DNA of 11,360 nucleotides. It comes from Candidatus Desantisiibacteriota bacterium (lineage in GTDB: Bacteria; JACRDZ01). The DNA is taken from NCBI GenBank assembly GCA_016209155.1, contig JACQWU010000218.1, positions 1 to 11,360 on the forward strand. Reading direction: 5' to 3'. The notes beneath the pieces are model-generated. The model was given only the letters and a program-made list of their open reading frames with translations. It had not been told where the DNA came from and did not search any database. This document shows positions 6,752-11,360 of the stretch, piece after piece; positions within the stretch are counted from its first letter, which is position 1; the number at the start of each line of letters is the position of its first letter. Made by a program: the position numbers and the translations under genes.

Positions 6752-7624
6752 CTATTCAATATGATATCTTTTAATTTTATTGAATAATGTCTTGTAGTCA
6801 ACATTCAGCATCGTAGCGGTTTTGCGTTTATTCCAATGTGTTTCATTTAACTTTGCGAGGATCAAATTTTTTTCAATAGCTTCAGTATGTGCACGTGAGA
6901 TTTCTTTTAACGAAGACGGTTTTTGCTGGAGTTTAGGGATCTTATGGCTCTGTGAAACAATTTCTATAGGAATGTGTCTTATATCTATTGATTCTTCTGC
7001 AAGAAGAACAGCTCTTTTTATTACATTTTTTAATTCCCGGACATTCCCATACCATGAATAATTCAAGAAAATTTCATGCGCTTTAGGAGTAAAATCTTTT
7101 ATTTCTTTATGGAATTCAAGATTAAATTCATCTAAAAAATGTTTCATTAAAAGAGGAATATCTTCTTTCCTTTCCCGTAAAGGAGGGATATGCAGGGAAA
7201 ATTCGTTAAGTCTGAAAAATAAATCCTCTCTGAATTTTCCTTCAGCGATGCTTTTTTTTAAATCAACATTTGTTGCTGTAATGAACCTGGCATCGATTTT
7301 TATACGTTTTCTTCCACCTATACGCTCTATTTCTCTTTCCTGGAGCAATCTTAAAAGTTTAATTTGGATATTATGAGACAAATTCCCAATTTCATCCAGA
7401 AAAATTGTTCCTCCCTGAGCTAATTCTATTTTCCCGATGTTGAGTTTATCCGCACCGGTAAAAGAACCTTTCTCAAAACCAAAAATTTCACTTTCTACAA
7501 GTGTTTCCGGCAGTGTAGAACAATCGATCGGTACATAAGAACGTGTGGAACGGTTACTTTCAAAATGAATAACCCTTGCTACCAGTTCTTTACCTGTACC
7601 GCTTTCACCTGTAATTAATATTTG
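6752..7624 (-). pseudogene. NtrC-family sigma-54 activator: AAA+ and Fis-type HTH portion, out of frame with its receiver
   Basis: The frame is open from 7624 to the stop at 6752 (290 codons). From its start it shows Walker A 'GESGTGKE' (residues 6-13), 'GSFTGA' at 53-58 (a variant of the sigma-54 contact loop GAFTGA), Walker B 'TIFLDE' (73-78), the 'FREDLFFRL' arginine-finger region, 'NVRELKN' and a C-terminal Fis-type helix-turn-helix ('TATMLNVDYKTLFNKIKRYHIE', about the last 22 residues). Three stop codons in a row precede the first codon and no ATG, GTG or TTG precedes Walker A; the first usable start (TTG at 7381) would yield a protein without Walker A. The normal AAA+ N-terminal helices and linker are missing. 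It is therefore the 3' part of a broken gene, unless the sequence is misassembled. Confidence 0.8.
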
Positions 7625-7881
7625 TCATTATCAAGCAATAAAAAAATAACAGTATAAGGGTTTATTATTTTAATTTTATTTATTGTTTCCTGAAAGTTTT
7701 TTGCAGGAAGTCCCAGGTCTAAAAAAATTAAATCAGGGTTCAGCCCGGGGATCTTTTCTATACCGTCTTCGATGCATGTGGCAGTTTCAATTGTTGAAAT
7801 ATAATCTTTCATGGTTTTATTTAAAAAATTTTCTGTTTCCAGGTTTTTGTCAATCACAAGAATTCTAAGACATTCTTTCAT
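7615..7881 (-). pseudogene. NtrC-family sigma-54 activator: truncated receiver portion
   Basis: 88 residues from the ATG at 7881, which has AAGGA (7892-7888) 6 nt upstream; a TTG at 7899 is a weaker option. It covers strands 1-4 of a receiver domain: D11 in 'LVIDKN', phospho-acceptor D55 in 'PDLIFLDLGLP', and 'NPYTVIFLLLDND' at about 74-86. It then stops at 7615, losing the switch residue, conserved lysine, helix 5 and the linker. The AAA+ part resumes within 10 nt in another frame. The visible lesion implies loss of roughly 80-90 codons. A functional full-length regulator cannot be made from this sequence. No slippery heptamer is present to suggest programmed frameshifting. Confidence 0.78.
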
Positions 7882-8081
7882 AATATTTCCTTTTCCCAAT
7901 GCCTGTCTCGGGGGTATTTCATTGAAAATATTTAAAGATTACCTGATTTTAATGAATTAAATAAATAAAAGTTCAAATATTTAATCATCACTTAAATAAA
8001 CCGTTAAAAAAAAGAACAACTCCCTCTTATTGTATTGCCACAAAATATCTTTTGTCTCTTAAAAAATATTGAATTATAAAA

Positions 8082-8110
8082 ATATTAATACAAATGAAAA
8101 GTATTGTCAA
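8082..8110 (-). promoter_or_regulatory. Sigma-70-type promoter of the NtrC-like regulator
   Basis: On the minus strand: perfect -35 TTGACA (8110-8105), 17-nt spacer, -10 TAATAT (8087-8082, 4 of 6 matches). It is the best match upstream of the regulator; no sigma-54 promoter faces that gene, which fits constitutive expression of an activator. Confidence 0.5.
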
Positions 8111-8138
8111 GCGAAGTATTAATTAATTTCTCATTTTG

Positions 8139-8152
8139 TGGAAATATTTCCA
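8139..8152. promoter_or_regulatory. Candidate enhancer site, TGGAA-N4-TTCCA (14-bp palindrome)
   Basis: TGGAAATATTTCCA is a perfect palindrome followed by TATTTT, ending 86 nt before the GG of the -24 box at 8239. That is a typical distance for an NtrC-family upstream activating sequence. The core and right flank are shared with 6715-6728. Confidence 0.65.
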
Positions 8153-8236
8153 TATTTTTCGGTCAAAAATTTATAATTTTAAAATTATTTATTAAAATTT
8201 CCTTATGATTTTTATAATAAATTTTTTTTAAGATTT

Positions 8237-8254
8237 TTGGCATACTAAATGCAT
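8237..8254 (+). promoter_or_regulatory. Sigma-54 (RpoN) promoter of the small protein-TPR-kinase-regulator operon
   Basis: TTGGCATACTAAATGCAT: GG (8239-8240) and GC (8251-8252) are exactly 10 nt apart, with TTGGCA matching the -24 consensus and ATGCAT near the -12 consensus. Transcription would start near 8264, which rules out the ATG at 8263 as start of the first gene and supports ATG 8299. Confidence 0.78.
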
Positions 8255-8298
8255 ATTAAAAAATGCACGTGAAAATACTAAAATTAATGGAGGTAATT

Positions 8299-8535
8299 AT
8301 GAAAACAGCTCAGCAGGATTTTATTTTTAATAGAACTAAACTTACAATAAATCATCACAAAAAAATTATGAAAAGAACTGAAGAATTGGATGACAGCGTA
8401 ACAAAGCTTATTTCTAAATGGAGTAATATCCATATATCTTCTTTAGAGGATAATAGAAGGTTAAGTAATGAGATAAAAGATTTAGTAAAAAAAATAGTTG
8501 TCGGCAGAAACATAATTGAATCCAAGAATATTTAG
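8299..8535 (+). CDS. Small helical protein of unknown function, first gene of a sigma-54 operon
   Basis: 78 residues from ATG 8299, which has GGAGG (8289-8293) 5 nt upstream. An upstream in-frame ATG at 8263 falls at the predicted transcription start and has no ribosome site. I do not recognise the family. The sequence is charged and probably all alpha-helical: 'HHKKIMKRTEELDDSVTKLI' in the middle and 'LSNEIKDLVKKIV' near the end have heptad-like hydrophobic spacing, suggesting a coiled coil or helical bundle. It has no Cys, signal peptide or membrane segment. It is the promoter-proximal gene, so probably the most highly made product of the operon. 37 nt separate it from the TPR gene. It could be a regulatory partner of the downstream kinase or a structural helper; this is open. 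Confidence 0.72.
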   Translation: MKTAQQDFIFNRTKLTINHHKKIMKRTEELDDSVTKLISKWSNIHISSLEDNRRLSNEIKDLVKKIVVGRNIIESKNI

Positions 8536-8572
8536 TTATTATATGTATGTTAATAAAAGGTGAAATTTTTCA

Positions 8573-10558
8573 ATGATAAATAAAAAAAACAGCAATTTAT
8601 TTTTTATTTTTATTGTGATTATAATTTTTTTATTTGTTTTTATTTCTATATTATCGGCGGATAATATATTGATTAAAACATTTGAGCAGGCAGAAGCATT
8701 TCAAAAGAAAAATGATTTTTTAAATGCAAATAAAATTTATTTGCAAATTTTTAATCAGGATGGAATTGATCCTGTGAAAAAGAGTGAAATTGCATTTAAA
8801 ATAGCTGAAAATTACACAAAATTAGGCGATGTTATTAATAATAGAAGATATTTAATTTTAGCGATAAAATTTGAATCCAAAGATATTAAATCCCGCGCTT
8901 ATTACAAGCTTGCCGAAAGTTTTTTTTATGATAAAAAAAATTTAAAAAAATCATTGCGTATTTATGAATTTGCATTAAAAAATTTTTATTTAAAAGAAGA
9001 AGATGAAAAAACAAATTTTAATCTTGGAATTTTATTTCAGGATCTGGATACGGGAGAACATGCCTACAGACATTGGAAAAAATTTTTAGTATCATTTCCT
9101 GAATCAAAATATATTTTTCAAGTTAAACTATATCTCGGGAAAATAGCTAACAGAGAAAAAAGATTTATGGAATCGGCTAAATATCTTAATGAAATAATCA
9201 GTTCCCCCCTCATTAAATCAGACTCTGCCCCTTCGGTTTTTTATGCCGAGGTCTTTTTGGAATTAGCTTATTCACTTAATAATCAGAAAAAATATAAGGA
9301 AGCAGTTGCAGTTTTAGAAAATTATATGGAAATGTTTCCCGATAATTTTTTTATTCCAAAAATATTTATGGCAATCGGAGAAATATATGAAAAAACTGAT
9401 AAGTCTAAAGCACGTCAATACTATCAGAAAATAGTTGAAATATTTTCTGACAGCAGTGATGCTCCGAATGCTTTGCTTAAAATGGCTAAAATCGATTATG
9501 ACAACGGTGAATATAATTTATCTTCAGAAAATTTAGTTAAACTCATTAATGATTATAATCAGGGTTCAATAGTTAAAGATGCAATGTATTTTCTAATAGA
9601 AGTTTTTTTTTATTTTGCCAAAGATATAAAAGTGCAGGATATAAAACTTATGGCAGGAGATTATTATTATGTTAACAAAGCTTTTACCAAAGCTTTAAAA
9701 GAATATATTTCATTTTTAAATAGTAATCCTAAATGTCAAAAACGCGATGAGATTTTATTTAAGGCAGGTCTTTGTTTTATAGAATTAAATAATTATTCGA
9801 AAGCCTGGGGGTTTCTTGAGGAAATTCAGGAAAATTATCCTCAAAGCATTTTTATACCGGAATCTATTTTAATCATGGCAGAATATTTATTCAAAAATAA
9901 TAATTTTATTGAAGCAGGAGATATGTTCTCTAAATATTGTACCCAATTTCCTTTTTCCGATAAAGCAAAAGAGATTAAATTAAAAACAGCATATTGTTAT
10001 TATCAAGCAGGTTTTACCCGTGAAGCAGTGAATATTTATCAGGAATTATTAAAAGAGGATCCTGAATCGCAGGAAGCCGCAAAGGGAATTGCAGATATAT
10101 ATTTTGAAGAAGAGAAATACAGACTTGCAAATGAAGTATATAATAAAATACTTCTTAAAAAAATACCATCTGAAACAGAAGCCAATATAACGCTTAAAAC
10201 AGCGGAGTGTCTCTTGAAATTAGGAAATTATAAAAAAGCAATTGATATATGTAATTCTTATTTGCAAAAAAATAAAAATAATTCCATATTTAAGCTTAAG
10301 CTTGGAAATATTTATAAAACACTTGGACAATATGATACTGCTCTTTCATATTATGAAAATTACGCGGTTTCCACACCTATTGATTCAACTAATGCAGTGA
10401 ACTTCATCGGTTATGCGGATTCTTTATATTACCAAAAAAGATTTAGCGTTGCGTTACAACTATATGATACTCTTGCAAATTTCAATATGTATAAAAAATT
10501 TTTCATCAGAGTTCTGGGGAAAAACAGCTGTTATGGTAAAAAAATGAAGAACCCGTGA
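8573..10558 (+). CDS. Secreted or membrane-anchored tetratricopeptide repeat protein
   Basis: 661 residues. Residues 1-8 are polar/basic and about 9-28 form one long hydrophobic stretch, i.e. an uncleaved anchor or signal peptide, so the rest should be outside the cytoplasm. The remainder is a chain of roughly 12-14 TPR-like helical hairpins; clear units include 'AYSLNNQKKYKEAVAVLENY', 'AYCYYQAGFTREAVNIYQEL', 'AECLLKLGNYKKAIDICNSY' and 'GNIYKTLGQYDTALSYYENY'. Such solenoids scaffold envelope assemblies (BamD, YbgF/CpoB, PilF and others), but no specific family is evident. The ATG has AAAGGTGA (8556-8562) about 10 nt upstream. It is the second gene of the sigma-54 operon and is followed within a few bases by a kinase gene. 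Coding bias is strongly AT-rich with many A and T homopolymers. Confidence 0.85.
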   Translation: MINKKNSNLFFIFIVIIIFLFVFISILSADNILIKTFEQAEAFQKKNDFLNANKIYLQIFNQDGIDPVKKSEIAFKIAENYTKLGDVINNRRYLILAIKFESKDIKSRAYYKLAESFFYDKKNLKKSLRIYEFALKNFYLKEEDEKTNFNLGILFQDLDTGEHAYRHWKKFLVSFPESKYIFQVKLYLGKIANREKRFMESAKYLNEIISSPLIKSDSAPSVFYAEVFLELAYSLNNQKKYKEAVAVLENYMEMFPDNFFIPKIFMAIGEIYEKTDKSKARQYYQKIVEIFSDSSDAPNALLKMAKIDYDNGEYNLSSENLVKLINDYNQGSIVKDAMYFLIEVFFYFAKDIKVQDIKLMAGDYYYVNKAFTKALKEYISFLNSNPKCQKRDEILFKAGLCFIELNNYSKAWGFLEEIQENYPQSIFIPESILIMAEYLFKNNNFIEAGDMFSKYCTQFPFSDKAKEIKLKTAYCYYQAGFTREAVNIYQELLKEDPESQEAAKGIADIYFEEEKYRLANEVYNKILLKKIPSETEANITLKTAECLLKLGNYKKAIDICNSYLQKNKNNSIFKLKLGNIYKTLGQYDTALSYYENYAVSTPIDSTNAVNFIGYADSLYYQKRFSVALQLYDTLANFNMYKKFFIRVLGKNSCYGKKMKNP

Positions 10559-10584
10559 AGAGTTAAATGAAAAGGCAGGTGCAA

Positions 10585-11337
10585 ATGGAAAATCAAAGCA
10601 TGAATTTTTCTTTTATACAAACAACCGGAACTTCCGCAAAAAAAAAGACAAAAATACAAAACAATCATGAAAATTTAAGTGAAATAATTTTAAATATGAC
10701 ACATGAAATCCGTAATCCTTTAAGTGCAATTCAACTATTTGCTTCTCTTCAATATGAAGAACTAAATTCCAAAAAGCAGGACACCTCTTTTGTAATGGAT
10801 ATAATGGCAGGAGTTAATAAAATAAATAATGTAATTACCAATTTATTATATTATGCATGTCTGCCTGAACCTAAATTTGAGAGAATAAAATTAAAGGAAG
10901 TAATAGATGAGACATTGCTGTTTACAAGCTTCGCGTTAAAATTAAGTAATATTAATATTTCCATTACGGATAATGAGGATGATTTATGGATTAGAGGCGA
11001 CAGAGAGCAGATTAAGCAGTGTTTTATGAATTTAATACTTAATTCTCTTAAAAATCTTCCTGACGGCGGTAAGATAAAAATAAATTCGAAAGCTAAAAGT
11101 TTAAATGAAAAAAAAACATGGATTTGTGTTGAATTTTCTGATTCGAGGAGTACAAAAAATAAAAACAGTACAGCAGATACGGGGCTGCCTATTACTCAAA
11201 AAATAATATCAAAACATAACGGAAAAATAAAAATAACAGAATCCTCAAATTTTAAATTTAATATTTATTTACCTTCAGAAGTTTTGGAAAAGGAAGATGA
11301 AAAAGGAGAAAAAATATGTTTACACGACAAGCACTAA
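10585..11337 (+). CDS. FlrB/FleS-like cytoplasmic histidine kinase with degenerate ATP lid
   Basis: 250 residues from ATG 10585, supported by AAAGG (10571-10575) 9 nt upstream; an in-frame ATG at 10567 is possible but has only a weak ribosome site. No membrane segment. The dimerisation/phospho-acceptor part 'MTHEIRNPLSAIQLFASL' (H40) and the following helix resemble the FlrB/FleS kinases of polar flagellum regulation. An N box 'NLILNSLKN' is present (149-157). The G1 box is degraded ('EFSDSRST', no glycines), there is no F box, and G2 is reduced to 'TGLPI' (199-203), so the ATP lid is about 15 residues short. ATP binding may be weakened, or this is a divergent subtype. The next gene, a response regulator, starts inside its 3' end (22-bp overlap), so the two are a cognate pair. 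Confidence 0.82.
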   Translation: MENQSMNFSFIQTTGTSAKKKTKIQNNHENLSEIILNMTHEIRNPLSAIQLFASLQYEELNSKKQDTSFVMDIMAGVNKINNVITNLLYYACLPEPKFERIKLKEVIDETLLFTSFALKLSNINISITDNEDDLWIRGDREQIKQCFMNLILNSLKNLPDGGKIKINSKAKSLNEKKTWICVEFSDSRSTKNKNSTADTGLPITQKIISKHNGKIKITESSNFKFNIYLPSEVLEKEDEKGEKICLHDKH

Positions 11338-11360
11338 TAGTTGATGATGAACCTCTTATG
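11316..11360 (+). CDS. Response regulator, N-terminal end (cut by window edge)
   Basis: Only 15 codons are present: 'MFTRQALIVDDEPLM', the first strand of a receiver domain with the DDE acidic pocket. The ATG has AGGAG (11304-11308) 7 nt upstream and overlaps the kinase stop by 22 bp. After an FlrB-like kinase the expected protein is an FlrC/FleR-type sigma-54 activator; this cannot be confirmed inside the window. Confidence 0.75.
   Translation, partial: MFTRQALIVDDEPLM

Larger units (their letters stand above)
7882..8298. other. Divergent AT-rich regulatory region, no gene seen
   Basis: 417 bp between the regulator start (minus strand) and the small-protein start (plus strand). It holds a sigma-70-type promoter for the regulator (8082-8110), the TGGAA-N4-TTCCA site (8139-8152), an IHF-like match (8161-8173, 11 of 13 consensus positions), a perfect 16-bp AT palindrome (ATAATTTT and its complement, 8173-8188), and the sigma-54 promoter (8237-8254). 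The regulator would have a leader of about 190 nt in which I recognise no riboswitch. Confidence 0.6.

Noticed and set aside
7615-7630. Programmed ribosomal frameshift joining receiver and AAA+ parts
   Set aside because: No slippery heptamer or downstream structure is seen, and the domains would still lack about 80 residues after frameshifting.
8263-8298. ATG at 8263 as start of the small protein
   Set aside because: It coincides with the predicted sigma-54 transcription start and has no ribosome binding site, while ATG 8299 has GGAGG 5 nt upstream.
10490-10566. Possible frameshift at the end of the TPR gene
   Set aside because: A neighbouring frame reads plausibly (EFWGKTAVMVKK, and later REELNEKAG), and A-runs are nearby. 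However, that frame contains a stop and no homologous ending is known, so evidence is too weak.
8573-11360. Assignment as the PEP-CTERM/exosortase PrsT-PrsK-PrsR system
   Set aside because: The TPR protein lacks the lipoprotein-type start expected of PrsT, the kinase has no membrane region as PrsK has, and no exosortase or PEP-CTERM protein is in view.

Overview
The window is AT-rich DNA from what looks like an uncultivated Gram-negative-type bacterium. Supporting signs are strong purine-rich ribosome binding sites, several TTG starts, sigma-54 (RpoN) promoters with enhancer-like sites, and FlrB/FleS-type and NtrC-type regulators. I cannot name the phylum from the sequence alone. There are no rRNA, tRNA, CRISPR or phage genes.

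Left block (1-2859). A divergent promoter pair at about 292-361 drives a P-type cation ATPase that runs off the left edge (minus strand) and a tldD-pmbA/tldE pair (plus strand). tldD is intact with its HExxxH zinc motif. The partner pmbA/tldE is split between two reading frames and seems to lack a central segment, so it is broken or misassembled. This block is visibly richer in G+C than the rest.

Middle block (2803-6663, minus strand). A sigma-54 promoter at 6646-6663 precedes a stand-alone receiver protein, a sensor-less histidine kinase, a nucleotide-sugar epimerase with a four-cysteine insert, and a FliB-type cysteine-rich protein. Between the receiver and kinase genes sits a 176-bp insertion (6030-6205) with 12-bp terminal inverted repeats, a 5-bp target duplication (TCATA) and an almost complete fold-back structure, i.e. 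a MITE-like element.

Central regulator (6752-7881, minus strand). This is an NtrC-family sigma-54 activator that has lost the end of its receiver domain, the linker and the start of its AAA+ domain, with a frame change at the junction. It looks like a pseudogene or an assembly collapse. Its own promoter appears to be a sigma-70 type.

Right block (8237-11360, plus strand). A sigma-54 promoter at 8237-8254 heads an operon for a 78-residue helical protein of unknown function, a 661-residue secreted or membrane-anchored TPR protein, an FlrB/FleS-like histidine kinase with a degenerate ATP lid, and the start of a response regulator that overlaps the kinase gene.

The most informative pattern is that both sigma-54 promoters carry the same upstream palindrome, TGGAA-N4-TTCCA, followed by ATATTTT. 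The two operons therefore look like one regulon, probably under an NtrC/FlrC-type activator (the broken one here, or the one starting at the right edge). The gene set (two kinases, two or three response regulators, TPR protein, sugar epimerase, FliB-like protein) suggests control of a cell-surface or appendage trait. That role is inference.
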